Assembly (NCBI GenBank): GCA_963797085.1 | Contig: CAWCOA010000031.1 | Location: forward strand, 1 to 64,000 | Length of the DNA stretch: 64,000 nt | Origin: JASJBU01 sp963797085 | GTDB lineage: Bacteria > Pseudomonadota > Gammaproteobacteria > Chromatiales > Chromatiaceae | Direction: 5' to 3' | Shown here: in pieces, positions 26,967-36,552 of the stretch | How positions within the stretch are numbered: position 1 is the first letter of the stretch | Layout of the letters: every line of letters starts with the position of its first letter | Made by a program: the position numbers and the translations under genes | Notes under the pieces: model-generated | Told to the model about the DNA's origin: nothing | What the model saw: the letters and a program-made list of their open reading frames with translations, nothing else | Database searches by the model: none

Positions 26967-27539
26967 ATGACGAGGCGAAACCTATACTTTGCCGGGGTCA
27001 CCGGATTATTGCTGTTGATACCGCAATTGTCCTTGGCCTCAACAACCCTCCAGGAGACAAGCCTGATTTCAGCAGAACAGACGCCATTGATTCTGGCTCA
27101 AGGGCCTGCTGGTGATCACCGGCTTTACGACGAACCAGGCCAGCGTCGTGGTGGCCCCGGATATGGCCAAGGTCCAGGTGGCTCAGGCTTCGGTCAAGGC
27201 CCTGGCCTGGGGCGAGGTGGACCTGGTGCAGGTCGTGGAGCCGGCTATGCGAGACGCCCCGGGCATGGTCGGAGGCATTCCGGCCGCGGCTATGGTCCTG
27301 ATGGACCTGGCTATGGTAAGGGTGGTGGCTTTGGCCAGGGTCCGGGTAACCCTGGATATGGCCGAAACTTTGGCTCCGGTGGTGGTCCAGGTTCTGGACC
27401 CGGTCCCATGGGGCCGGGTTATGGTCCAGGCATGCCTGGTTATGGCCGTGATTTTGGCTCCGGTGGTGGGCCTGGCTCAGGTCCCGGTCCAAAAGGCCCG
27501 GGGTATGGACCGGGTTATCCAGGTTATGGCCAACCCTGA
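26967..27539 (+). CDS. Secreted glycine-rich repeat protein
   Basis: ATG 26967 is chosen for its ribosome site (AAGGA) and the signal peptide after it (LYFAGVTGLLLLIPQLSLAS). From residue 50 the 190-residue protein is built of Gly, Pro, Tyr and Arg (GQGPG, GYG, GPGYGPG units), likely disordered. Two exact-length 28-residue repeats lie at about 131-186. A short basic patch (RRPGHGRRHSGRG) interrupts them. No enzyme domain is visible. A structural, surface or metal-related role is possible but not shown. Confidence 0.65.
   Translation: MTRRNLYFAGVTGLLLLIPQLSLASTTLQETSLISAEQTPLILAQGPAGDHRLYDEPGQRRGGPGYGQGPGGSGFGQGPGLGRGGPGAGRGAGYARRPGHGRRHSGRGYGPDGPGYGKGGGFGQGPGNPGYGRNFGSGGGPGSGPGPMGPGYGPGMPGYGRDFGSGGGPGSGPGPKGPGYGPGYPGYGQP
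27357..27524 (+). repeat. Two tandem 84-bp coding repeats in the glycine-rich gene
   Basis: Positions 27357-27440 and 27441-27524 encode near-identical 28-residue units beginning YGR(N/D)FGSGGGPGSGPGP and ending GPG(M/Y)PG. They are in frame and differ mainly at third positions, so the duplication is not extremely recent or the protein sequence is under selection. Confidence 0.75.
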
Positions 27540-27571
27540 GACAAGGGAATTCAACCGTACAAAGCAGCTAA

Positions 27572-27598
27572 AGAAGGCCTGATTCATTCAGGCCTTCT
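27572..27598 (+). terminator. Hairpin after the glycine-rich gene
   Basis: AGAAGGCCTGA (27572-27582) pairs exactly with TCAGGCCTTCT (27588-27598) around a five-base loop, 33 bases after the stop. No T run follows, so termination strength is uncertain. Confidence 0.5.
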
Positions 27599-27668
27599 GC
27601 TAACTGTACAAGGGTCGACGGCGAGCCCGTGAACATCACTATAACCTTCGTTAACTATCAGGAAATAA

Positions 27669-27914
27669 TTGATGGATATTGAGGCCCTGACAGCTTTCTT
27701 CATGTGGTGCAGCATCATTAATGGTGCTCTGTTGATGCTCTGGCTAGGGGTCTATTCTCTGGCCCCGGATTTGGTGTACCGAACACAGAGCAGATGGTTT
27801 CCCATTCCTCGGGAAAGCTTCGATGTGGTTTTTTATTCGTTCCTCGGGTTGTTCAAAATCTTCTTTCTGATGTTCAATGTCGTTCCTTACCTGGCCTTAT
27901 TGATCATCGCTTGA
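27669..27914 (+). CDS. DUF6868-like small membrane protein
   Basis: The 81-residue protein has an N-terminal membrane segment (TAFFMWCSIINGALLMLWLG), a middle region with YRTQSRWFPIPRESFD, and a second membrane segment (FKIFFLMFNVVPYLALLII). This pattern resembles the DUF6868 family as I recall it. Function unknown. It stands alone between the glycine-rich gene and a chrA remnant. Confidence 0.65.
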   Translation: MMDIEALTAFFMWCSIINGALLMLWLGVYSLAPDLVYRTQSRWFPIPRESFDVVFYSFLGLFKIFFLMFNVVPYLALLIIA

Positions 27915-28010
27915 AAATGATTATCTGAAACCGGCTATCTCAATACGCATCGCTACATGCAATTGCATGCAGATATCAGTGCTTAATAAATCTAAATATA
28001 TGAGTATTAA

Positions 28011-28352
28011 TTAAGTGTCAAAGAGTACCCAAGGAACACCGGGCAAACCGGTTTACCCTCCTTTCTTTTTATCCTGCTGGGTGGGCCGGCGGTTGAAGCC
28101 ACTCGAGGTGATGTGAAGTTCACGGCACCGTTGACCGGTATTACGGCTGCTGTGGTCGGCGTCATTCTCAATCTGGCAGTATTTTTTGCATACCATGTGT
28201 TGTGGCCGCAAGGTTTCGAGGCCAATTTTGAATGGTTTTCTGCTATGATAGGGGCCGTAGCGTTTGTTGCCCTGTTTAAATACAGGGTAGGTATAGTTCC
28301 AGTCATCGGTGCATGCGCTGTGATCGGCTTGTGCTACTCCTTGCTATTGTAA
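28011..28352 (+). pseudogene. chrA: C-terminal remnant of a chromate transporter (ChrA family)
   Basis: The open frame, which begins after a stop at 28008 without a proper start, matches the last ~105 residues of ChrA: PSFLFILLGGPAVEATRG, then ITAAVVGVILNLAVFFAYHV and VGIVPVIGACAV. Intact ChrA has about 400 residues with a duplicated domain; only the end survives. An internal GTG at 28113 could start a 79-residue product, but nothing supports that. The 5' part is simply absent, and the upstream DNA is AT-rich. Confidence 0.75.
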
Positions 28353-28441
28353 GGAAGAAGCCTGCCAGGACCTATGCCGTTAAGACTCCGCTTTTCAGAC
28401 CGGATTAAATAACCGCCGGGGTGCCTGTGGAATAAAGTAAG

Positions 28442-28717
28442 ATGCCAATCATTGAATTTTCAAGGGAAGAGAAAGAGCAGATAGTCCCTCTCATTCAGAA
28501 GTACCTGAGAGAGGAATTGGATTGCGAGGCCGGAAGCTTTGATGCGGAGTTTCTATTGGATTTCTTTGCAAAGGAAATGGGTGGTTTTTTCTACAATCGG
28601 GCGTTGGTGGATGTTCATGTCTTGCTGGAGAAGCAGTTGGATGCAATGTCGGAATCGATTTATGAACTTGAGAAGCCGGTTGCTTTTGATAAAAGGTACT
28701 GTGCCGCGATGGAGTAA
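28442..28717 (+). CDS. DUF2164 protein
   Basis: The 91-residue product (IEFSREEKEQIVPLIQKYLREE, then FLLDFFAKEMGGFFYNRAL VDV) matches the small DUF2164 family found across proteobacteria. Function is unknown. It precedes a DUF1801 gene by eight bases, so they are probably co-transcribed. Confidence 0.85.
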   Translation: MPIIEFSREEKEQIVPLIQKYLREELDCEAGSFDAEFLLDFFAKEMGGFFYNRALVDVHVLLEKQLDAMSESIYELEKPVAFDKRYCAAME

Positions 28718-28725
28718 CAGCTGGT

Positions 28726-29145
28726 ATGGAGTTAACCGAAGACCCCGAGGTTGTAAAAGTATTCGATAATTATCCAGAGCAGATACGCAAAAAATTGCTG
28801 GTTCTTCGTAATCTGATCCTGGAAACAGCCCACGAATCAGAAGATATCGACCATTTGCAGGAAACACTCAAATGGGGAGAGCCGAGTTATCTGACCCAGG
28901 GTGGCAGCACCATCAGGGTCGGATGGAGCAGCTCGCGACCCGCTGAATATGCAATGTATTTTCATTGTAAAACCAAATTGGTTGACACCTTCAGGGAGCT
29001 ATACAGGGATAGGTTCAGCTATGCAGGCAACAGGGCCATCGTTTTTCAGATAGACGACGAACTACCCATTGGTGAATTGAAACATTGCATTTTCCTGGCG
29101 CTCACTTACCACAGCAGAAAACACCTGCCAATGCTGGGAGTATGA
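28726..29145 (+). CDS. DUF1801 (YdhG-like) protein
   Basis: The 139-residue protein shows the DUF1801 core: KLLVLRNLILETA, LKWGEPSYL and a beta-rich middle (YAMYFHCKTKLVDTFREL). It lies eight bases after the DUF2164 gene. The family is small and of unknown function; some members share the fold of frataxin-like proteins. Confidence 0.8.
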   Translation: MELTEDPEVVKVFDNYPEQIRKKLLVLRNLILETAHESEDIDHLQETLKWGEPSYLTQGGSTIRVGWSSSRPAEYAMYFHCKTKLVDTFRELYRDRFSYAGNRAIVFQIDDELPIGELKHCIFLALTYHSRKHLPMLGV

Positions 29146-29308
29146 AACGAGTACCCCGGACAAAGAATGGTTGTGCTTGACTGCTACGCAGGATTTGAAG
29201 TGTCTTCCACCGCAAATTGCCTATCTACTGAGAGCACCACGTATCAATAATCTCGTGCCTCTGTCACTTGCTGAATCGCTGGGGTTGCAAGCAACCTCTA
29301 TTTTAAGC

Positions 29309-30268
29309 TTATGCTGGAGATTTATTGTCCCGTACTGCAAGTATCGAGCAGGGCGCATGATGGGCAATACGGGTTGTCACCGAGCCCAGCAGGAATTTTT
29401 GAATGGCGCCTTTGCCTTTGTGTCCCAGTACAATCAGATTGCATTGAACTTCATCGGCCACATCGAGAATCTCGTGGCTGACATCGGAGGATTCATGGAG
29501 CCGGGTCGTAACATGCGGGAGTTCCCCACTTCACTTCATTGGTCAGGCGTTGCAGGGATTTCTCCGCCATTTTCTTCTTCTCTTTCCAAACCCAGCTCAG
29601 GCGTTGCTTGACATCCTGCCGGTAGAGCTTTAATAGTGGAAGTACTGTCAAGTTAATGACTTCGACCTTCTCCCCAAGCGGCAGCGCGGCACAGAATTCA
29701 ACCGCCTGCTTGGCCGAAGCTGAGTCATCGTAAGCCAAGCAGGATTCGAGAGAGGGGCTGCAGTTCCTTAGGCTCTGTAGGCGCTGTTTCCACATCACTC
29801 TCTTGCTCTGCATGACTGCAATGAGGCCTGACGATCAGTACTGAGCAGTTGGCGTAGGCGAGAACCTGATCCGAAACACTGCCCAGCAGGAAACGTTTGA
29901 CCCCTCCCAGACCATGAGAACCGACGACCACCAGATCTGCCTGAAGTTTCTTCGCTGCTCGGACGATTTCTCTCGACGCATGCCCTTCCCTGATCAGACT
30001 GTTGCATTTCCAGCTGGCAGCGGTCAATTGTGACTCAGCTTCAGATATGATGTCCCCCGCCTCATCCTGCAGCATCCGTTTGGTCTGCTCAAGTAGCGTG
30101 AGTTGCTCATCACTCAGCTCGGTCTTCTTCCTGCTTTTGTAGATCTCTTTCTCAACTACCGTGATCAGGGTCAGATTGCTGTCCCTTTGGAAAAGGGAAT
30201 TGCAGAACATAGTCGAGCGCGTCTTTTGCGGTTTCTGAGCCGTCAGTTGCCAGTAAAATCTTCATCAT
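29309..30268 (-). pseudogene. Tandem universal stress protein (UspA), three frameshifts
   Basis: Joining three frames gives a ~318-residue protein with two UspA domains. Domain 1 starts MMKILLATDGSETAKDALDY (ATG 30268) and includes the ATP-binding GSHGLGGVKRFLLGS; domain 2 starts RILLAYDDSASAKQAVEF and includes VLGHKGKGAIQKFLLGS. Shifts are needed at about 30181-30195, 29735-29737 and 29515-29520. All are single-base. Three in under 700 bases is more than in any other gene here, so real decay or a poorly assembled patch is likely. Confidence 0.8.
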
Positions 30269-30329
30269 ACTGTTCCTCTCGTAACTGGTTTTACAGCGAG
30301 GTTAATATGCATTGCTGAGTTGAGCCGTC

Positions 30330-31398
30330 TCAATGCGCCGCACCTATATTCAGGGCATATTGGAGAAAAACATAGGTTCCATAGACTCCAAGCAGCCAGG
30401 CACCCTGCCATCGATAGAATACTCCCGCCTTGTTGATCGAGATAAACACCCTCAATGAGTAGAGGATGATGAGCATGGCCGGGAAGTGAAAATAAAAGAA
30501 GTTATCCGGTATGGCCAAGGGCGTGGCGGCGGCTGCTGCACCGATGACGAAGAGCACATTCAACACGTCTGCGCCAACGATATTACCCACGGTGATTTCC
30601 GGATGGCCCTTGCGGATTGCCGCGATGGCAGTCATCAGTTCCGGCAGGGAGGTACCGAAGGCAACCAGTGTGGCGGCAATCACATCATCGGGCACGCCAA
30701 AGCGGTGTGCGATCTCAGAGGCGCAGGGCACCAGGATGCGTGCACCAACGATGATCAGTACCAGACCGCCGATCACCATCAGCCATGAGAGTCCGATGCT
30801 GAGATACTTCTCTGCTTCCTCATCATTATCCCCTGTGTCCATGTCGCCACTCTGTTTTGCCCAGAGATAAGTCACATAGAGATAGGCCATCAACAGAAAC
30901 AGAAACAGAAAACCGACCCAGCGATTGAGGATCGGTTCGTCATCGGCGTGATGTGTTAAGCAACACGAAAACTGCGATCACGACCAGCAGGGTGGCGGAG
31001 CCCACCTGCACCCAGCCGGTGCGATTGAGGATATAGCGATTGACTGGTACTGCCGCCAGCAAGCAGGTCAGGCCGAAGATTAATCCGGTGTCCGCGATGA
31101 TCGAGCCGACGCCATTGCCCAGGGCCAGACCCGGGTTACCCATGTAGGCGGCCATGACCGAGACGAAGGCTTCCGGAAGGGTGGTGCCGAGGGAGACGAC
31201 GGTGGCGCCAATCACTATTTTCGGTAATCCGGTCCGTCGGGCGAGGTCGACTACGCCGTCGATCATCCAGTCCGCCCCCTTCGATAACAGGGCGATACAG
31301 ACCACGATGATGATCAGCAGGGTGGTGGTGGAAAGTTCGGTGACGAGTTGTTGCAGTAAGGTTTCGTCACCGATCCATTGCAACAGACTGTGTTCCAT
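30330..31398 (-). pseudogene. Calcium/sodium antiporter (CaCA family), one frameshift
   Basis: Two adjoining frames make one CaCA exchanger of about 355 residues. The first alpha repeat (GATVVSLGTTLPEAFVSVMA) is in the N-terminal half and the second (AATLVAFGTSLPELMTAIAA) in the C-terminal half, both with the ion-binding acidic residue. The frames meet at about 30940-30953, where removing one base restores HADDEPILNRWVGF between them. ATG 31398 follows GGAGTGACG. It diverges from a P2-type ATPase, which suggests paired calcium handling. Confidence 0.82.
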
Positions 31399-31559
31399 CG
31401 TCACTCCTCATTCACGCCAAGGCTGGCGGCCAGCAATTTGCTTTTTTTATAACATACGCTATTGCGGGTCGTTAGGGCAACATCGTAATATAACTGACAT
31501 GAGCAAGGGTTATGATGCTGTAACAATAGTTTAATCTAGCCAATTAAAACGAAAATAAA

Positions 31560-34500
31560 ATGGAAACTTTCGATCAGCAAGCGGCGCCGGTTCAACCCTC
31601 GATCAAGCTTGTTCATATCAACGTGCCAGGTCGTGTTCGCTTGGAGATTCCAGGGCTCTACCGATCAGCCCAGCTCAAACGCCGTCTGGAGAAACAGCTC
31701 AGCGGCATAGCATCGATCCATTCAGTCAAGGCGAACACGCGTACCGGCAAGTTATTACTGACACATGCACGAAACGCCCCGCTTGAAGAGCTTATTCATC
31801 AGGTGGAGTCAGTGCTTGGTGCAAAACTAAGACGCACAGTGCCGGCAGCTAAGACGCCACGCCGCTTACCCGAATTCAAACTTTCCAGGGCGCTCGATAG
31901 TTTTGTCGCACTGGTCAAAGGCTTCTCCTCCAGCTCCAGCATGCTCCCCGCGTTTGCTGCGGTCAGTGGTGCGGCTCCGTCCTTTGTAGAAGAACAACAG
32001 GTGCAGGAGATACATCCCTGGCATCAGTTGGACGCGGGGCAGGTGCTGGAGAATCTGGGTGCGCAGGAAAAGCAGGGCCTCAGTGGCGAAGAAGCGATAC
32101 AGCGGCTGCAACGCTATGGGGAAAACAGTCTCGTTGCCAGTAAGCGTCGCTCGGACCTGATTATTTTTGTCGAACAATTCCTCAACGCACCGGTATACAT
32201 GCTGGGGGCGTCCGCGGTGATTTCTATCATCACGGGCGGAACCATAGATGCAGCCGTAATCCTGGGTGTGGTGATCATCAATGCTGTGATTGGTTTTTTC
32301 ACCGAGCGGCAGGCGGAGCTGACCATCAGCTCACTCGCGAAGACGGGCGTCAGAGAGGTAACCGTAATACGCGATGGCGCCGAGAGTTTGATCCCGGTCG
32401 AACATATCGTACCGGGAGATATCCTGGTGCTGGTGCCTGGCAGCTACATCGCAGCCGACACCCGGTTATTGACGACGCATCGCTTGAGTGTGGATGAATC
32501 GGCCCTGACCGGTGAGAGCATGCCGGTTTCCAAGGATCACGATTTTATCGGCCAGGATGATACCGCGCTTGGCGATCGCAGCAACATGGCCTACATGGGC
32601 ACGCATGTCACCGGCGGCAATGGTCGCGGTGTGGTGATCGCCACTGCCAAGACTACCGAGCTGGGTCAGATCCAGACCCTGGTGGGGGAGGCCGAAGCGC
32701 CTGAAACCCCAATGCAGCGCCAGCTGGATCAGATGGGCACCAAACTGGCCCTGCTCAGCGGTATAGTCTGTGCCGGGGTCTTCGTGGTGGGGGTATTGCG
32801 CGGCCATGGCTGGATGCAGATGCTTAAGTCTTCAGTATCCCTGGCGGTGGCTGCGGTTCCGGAAGGACTGCCGGCCGTGGCAACCACGACCCTGGCAATG
32901 GGCATCGCGGAGATGCGCAAGCGCAATGTGTCGATCAGGCATCTGGATGCGGTGGAGTCCCTGGGCTCGGTACAGGTGTTCTGCATGGACAAGACCGGCA
33001 CCCTGACCATGAATCGCATGGCGGTAGTAGCAGTCCACAGCGGTGAATTCGCCTATGGAGTTACCGATGGGATTTTTCGGCGGGACAACGAGGCCATTGA
33101 TCCGGTCGGTCATGAAGAACTGGTGCGCCTGATGCAGGTTGTCTCACTCTGCAGCGAGTCGCAGATCGTCGGCAATCATGATCACTATGAGCTGGATGGT
33201 TCTCCCACTGAAAATGCATTGGTGGATCTGGCGCTGAACGCCGGTATCGATGTACAAAGCCTGCGCACCGAGCATCCCACCCTGCGCATACGTTACCGGG
33301 CGGAAGGCCGTCCCTTTATGAGCAGTCTGCACCCCGATAAGAACGGCAAGCACCTGCTTGCGGTCAAGGGCAGCCCGGAAGAGGTGTTGTCGCTGTGCGA
33401 TTTTCAGGTCAAGGCGGGCAAGCGGGTCAGACTCTCGGCACAGACAAGGGCCGAGATACTCAATCAGAATGAAGTGATGGCGGGCAATGCGTTGCGGGTG
33501 TTAGGCGCAGCCTACCGGCATCTCGATGAAGATTCAATGCCGGACAAGACAGACGGTCTGACCTGGCTGGGTCTGGCGGGCATGGCCGATCCGATGCGCA
33601 CCGGGATGGATCACCTCATTGCGCAATACCATGAGGCCGGCATTGAAACCATCATGATCACCGGCGATCAGAGCGCAACGGCCCAGGCGATTGGCGAGCA
33701 GCTTGGTCTGAGTGGCGATAAGCCGCTCAAGGTGCTGGAGTCCAACGAGCTGGAGAACATGGACCCCGAGCTGTTGGCAGGCCTGGCGAAGAACGTGCAT
33801 GTCTTCGCGCGGGTCAGTCCGGCGCATAAACTCAAGATCGTACGCGCCCTGCAGGAGTCGGGTTACGTAGTAGCGATGACCGGCGACGGTATCAATGACG
33901 GCCCCGCCTTGAAAGCGGCCGACGTAGGCGTGGCCATGGGCGGCGGCGGTACAAACGTCGCGCGGGATGTGTCGGACGTGGTGCTGGAGGATGACAACCT
34001 GCACACCATGACCGTGGCGGTGGAGCAGGGCCGCACCATCTACAGCAACATCCGTAAAATGATTCATTTCATGGTCTCGACCAATCTGACCGAGATAGAA
34101 GTCATGCTGGCTGGCATCGCCATGGGATGGGGCGAGCCACTCAATCCGATGCAATTGCTGTGGATCAACCTGGTCACCGATATCTTCCCCGGCCTGGCCC
34201 TGGCCATGGAACCCGCCGAGCCCGGCATCATGCAGCGCCCGCCACGTGATCCTGATGAGGCGATTATCGAAAGCCATGATCTAAAACACATGAGCATTGA
34301 ATCGGGCATCATTGGATTGGGTACCATGGGCGCGTTCCTGTATGGGATGAAGCGCTACGGATTAGGTCCTCAAGCCAGCACACTGGCTTTCAATACGCTG
34401 GTATTTAATGAACTGGCCCACTCGTTCAGTTCCCGGTCTAAATATCGGAACGTTTTTGGTGGGCAGCAACTACCACCGAATCCCCACCTGACCAAGGCAA

Positions 34501-34727
34501 TCCTGGGTATGGGAGGACTGCAGGCGATCGTCAGCCTGCTGCCAGGCGCCAGAAAACTGCTGGGAACGACGCCGCTTAATGCAATGGACATACTGGTGAT
34601 CGCTGCGGGTGTGATCTTGCCGTTGATCGTTAATGAGATTAACAAGCCGACTGCACCTAAGAAAACGGAAGAAATTGAACTTAATGATGAGTTGCAGAAA
34701 GTTGCGGCAACTGAGGAGATAGCGTGA
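31560..34727 (+). CDS. P2-type cation-transporting ATPase with an N-terminal HMA-like domain
   Basis: The 1055-residue pump has the phosphorylated Asp 477 in CMDKTGTLTMN, the TGES loop (LTGESMPVS), the nucleotide-binding region and the hinge GDGINDGPALKAADVGVAMG. The membrane motif PEGLP (434-438) is that of P2 (calcium/cation) pumps; the heavy-metal CPx motif is absent. Unusually, residues ~15-90 form a heavy-metal-associated-like fold (VPGRVRLEIPGLY), without a CxxC pair. It diverges from the antiporter, and its stop overlaps the start of a metK-like gene. Ca2+ is the most likely cargo; Mn2+ or Mg2+ are possible. Confidence 0.88.
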   Translation: METFDQQAAPVQPSIKLVHINVPGRVRLEIPGLYRSAQLKRRLEKQLSGIASIHSVKANTRTGKLLLTHARNAPLEELIHQVESVLGAKLRRTVPAAKTPRRLPEFKLSRALDSFVALVKGFSSSSSMLPAFAAVSGAAPSFVEEQQVQEIHPWHQLDAGQVLENLGAQEKQGLSGEEAIQRLQRYGENSLVASKRRSDLIIFVEQFLNAPVYMLGASAVISIITGGTIDAAVILGVVIINAVIGFFTERQAELTISSLAKTGVREVTVIRDGAESLIPVEHIVPGDILVLVPGSYIAADTRLLTTHRLSVDESALTGESMPVSKDHDFIGQDDTALGDRSNMAYMGTHVTGGNGRGVVIATAKTTELGQIQTLVGEAEAPETPMQRQLDQMGTKLALLSGIVCAGVFVVGVLRGHGWMQMLKSSVSLAVAAVPEGLPAVATTTLAMGIAEMRKRNVSIRHLDAVESLGSVQVFCMDKTGTLTMNRMAVVAVHSGEFAYGVTDGIFRRDNEAIDPVGHEELVRLMQVVSLCSESQIVGNHDHYELDGSPTENALVDLALNAGIDVQSLRTEHPTLRIRYRAEGRPFMSSLHPDKNGKHLLAVKGSPEEVLSLCDFQVKAGKRVRLSAQTRAEILNQNEVMAGNALRVLGAAYRHLDEDSMPDKTDGLTWLGLAGMADPMRTGMDHLIAQYHEAGIETIMITGDQSATAQAIGEQLGLSGDKPLKVLESNELENMDPELLAGLAKNVHVFARVSPAHKLKIVRALQESGYVVAMTGDGINDGPALKAADVGVAMGGGGTNVARDVSDVVLEDDNLHTMTVAVEQGRTIYSNIRKMIHFMVSTNLTEIEVMLAGIAMGWGEPLNPMQLLWINLVTDIFPGLALAMEPAEPGIMQRPPRDPDEAIIESHDLKHMSIESGIIGLGTMGAFLYGMKRYGLGPQASTLAFNTLVFNELAHSFSSRSKYRNVFGGQQLPPNPHLTKAILGMGGLQAIVSLLPGARKLLGTTPLNAMDILVIAAGVILPLIVNEINKPTAPKKTEEIELNDELQKVAATEEIA

Positions 34728-35920
34728 ACGACAATTTTATTTTCACCTCGGAGTCCAGCACGGCAGGACATCCTGACAAACTCTGTGATCAGGTGAGCGA
34801 CGCCATCGTCGATCATTTTCTCATGGAAGATCCGCATTCGAAGATCGTTGCCGAATGTGCGGTATCCAGTGGTGTCATGTTTATCTCTGCGCACTACGCT
34901 TCCAAGGCGAAGTTGGATATACCCGAGGTCGCCAGGCAGGTCATCCGGGATATCGGCTACTCCAAAGATGTCTTCGATGCCGACGCCTGCACCATCATGA
35001 CCAGTTTCATGGATCATACGGTGACCGGCTACTCACCGGCAGATATTGACGAACTCGACGAGTCACAGATCGACCAGATCACGGCCAAGCATCAAGTGAC
35101 CGTCTTCGGCTATGCCTGTGATCAGACGCCGGCGCTGATACCTCTGCCGATCTGGCTCGCGCATCGTTTTGCCGAGCAGCTTGCATCACCCAAAGTGGTA
35201 AAAAAACTCCCCTATCTGCTACCGGACGGCAAGACCCAGGTAGGCATTGAGTACAACAACGGCGATCCACACCGGATCCATTCGATAATCCTGGTCGCCA
35301 GTCAAACCAAGGCGGACGCAGCGAATCTCGACCAATTGCGCGATGACTTGATTAAACAAGTGGTGCAGCCGGTTCTGAAGAATGAGACATTCAAAGCGGA
35401 TGATAAGACACTGATCTTCGTGAATCCTGAAGGTCCGCTGATTGGCGGTGGTCCAGCGGCTCATTCGGGACTGACCGGACGTAAGACCGGCATGGACACC
35501 TATGGTGAGTATGCCCGCCACAGTGGTGCGGCGCTCAGCGGCAAGGATCCGCTGCGCATCGATCGAGTCGGTGCCTATGCGGCCCGCTATGCCGCGAAAA
35601 ATGTAGTGGCGTCCGGCCTTGCCCGGGAGTGCGAAGTGCAGCTGAGTTATTCGATTGGCAGCGCCGCGCCGGTAAGCTTGCGGGTGCGTACATTCGGTTC
35701 CGGTGATGTAGATGATCGCCAACTTACCAAGCGAGTCAGTGAGTTATTTGATTTTCGCCTGGCCGGCATCGTGAGGGATTTCCGCCTGCAACACCTGCCT
35801 GCTGAGACGCGCGGTGGGTTTTATCGAAAACTGGCCGTCTACGGACATATGGGCCGTACTGACCTGGATTTGCCTTGGGAGCAGACCAACAAGGCTGATG
35901 CATTGAAAGAGTCTGTCTGA
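34724..35920 (+). CDS. Divergent S-adenosylmethionine synthetase (MetK) paralog
   Basis: The 398-residue protein keeps GHPDK (15-19), SGLTGRKTGMDTYG, the SGKDP motif and AAYAARYAAKNVV-like helices of MetK. However, the loop that is GAGDQGLMFGYA in the canonical enzyme reads KHQVTVFGYACDQ, losing the conserved Asp-Gln-Gly; the N-terminal GEITT motif is also replaced. Translation starts at GTG 34724 in a four-base overlap with the P-type ATPase, so they are coupled. No metF or ahcY lies nearby. Normal MetK activity is doubtful; it may be a specialised or regulatory paralog. Another metK is expected elsewhere. Confidence 0.75.
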   Translation: MNDNFIFTSESSTAGHPDKLCDQVSDAIVDHFLMEDPHSKIVAECAVSSGVMFISAHYASKAKLDIPEVARQVIRDIGYSKDVFDADACTIMTSFMDHTVTGYSPADIDELDESQIDQITAKHQVTVFGYACDQTPALIPLPIWLAHRFAEQLASPKVVKKLPYLLPDGKTQVGIEYNNGDPHRIHSIILVASQTKADAANLDQLRDDLIKQVVQPVLKNETFKADDKTLIFVNPEGPLIGGGPAAHSGLTGRKTGMDTYGEYARHSGAALSGKDPLRIDRVGAYAARYAAKNVVASGLARECEVQLSYSIGSAAPVSLRVRTFGSGDVDDRQLTKRVSELFDFRLAGIVRDFRLQHLPAETRGGFYRKLAVYGHMGRTDLDLPWEQTNKADALKESV

Positions 35921-36207
35921 CCCATGACCAGGCCCTGAGTGGCAGTTCAGCAGGGAACTAGCGACTAGCAGTTATTTTCTACCTGCGCAGACAGATCAAT
36001 CAGCCGGTATGAGTTTCGCATGACGGTTGATTGGTGCTGCCAGCACCTATCCGATAGATCTCCTACTCTAACCTCTGTACCCGTCCTTCGCAGAGGATTA
36101 TACGTCCCTGACTGAGGTTTTTAATTCGCAAAAAACTGTGAACTGAATCAAATCCATGGCCCTCAATCTTGACTAAAGCATTAGAAAGAACTAATATACT
36201 TATCATT
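35921..36207. other. Intergenic region with an imperfect dyad
   Basis: No gene is supported. ATCAATCAGCCG near 35997 is matched by the near-complement CGGTTGATTGGT near 36028, which could form an imperfect hairpin or operator. AT content rises toward the following small membrane protein. Confidence 0.3.
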
Positions 36208-36480
36208 ATGAAAAGATATTTTATGAAGGTAAATGAAGTGGCTACTTTCACATGTAACTCAATGAGGACCGGAATTATTATCGCTGGGAGTTTATTCGTC
36301 CTGGCTATAATATTGCTCCTGCCGGTGATTCTATTGCCGAAACCCTTGCCTGTTCCGGTGGTTTTTTTCATCTATCCGGCGTTCGGGGCATTGGTGCTGA
36401 GTCCATTGGTACTGCTTGTAACAGCATTGGTCTCCTTGGTGCCATCAGTCAATGCCCAATTGCAAAACTGTCAGCACTGA
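36208..36480 (+). CDS. Small membrane protein ending in CxH (copy 1)
   Basis: From ATG 36208 (or 36223) the 90-residue product has two membrane helices (about 22-42 and 55-78), a CNSMRTG motif just before the first, and the C-terminus NCQH. Copy 2 at 36750-36998 on the other strand has the same layout (CRTMREG, two helices, KCEH). I know no function. The Cys and Cys-His could bind metal or haem. The shared plan and the nearby cytochrome genes suggest a role around that system, which is inference. Confidence 0.55.
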   Translation: MKRYFMKVNEVATFTCNSMRTGIIIAGSLFVLAIILLLPVILLPKPLPVPVVFFIYPAFGALVLSPLVLLVTALVSLVPSVNAQLQNCQH

Positions 36481-36552
36481 TAGCGCGAAGAACGATACGG
36501 GAAAGCTGTGTTTAAAGCCATTTCCGGCTTGTTCGGCACATTAGTCGTAAGA

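Noticed and set aside
34600..34724. A SAM riboswitch ahead of the metK-like gene
   Set aside because: The gene starts inside the ATPase coding end; no leader RNA can exist there.
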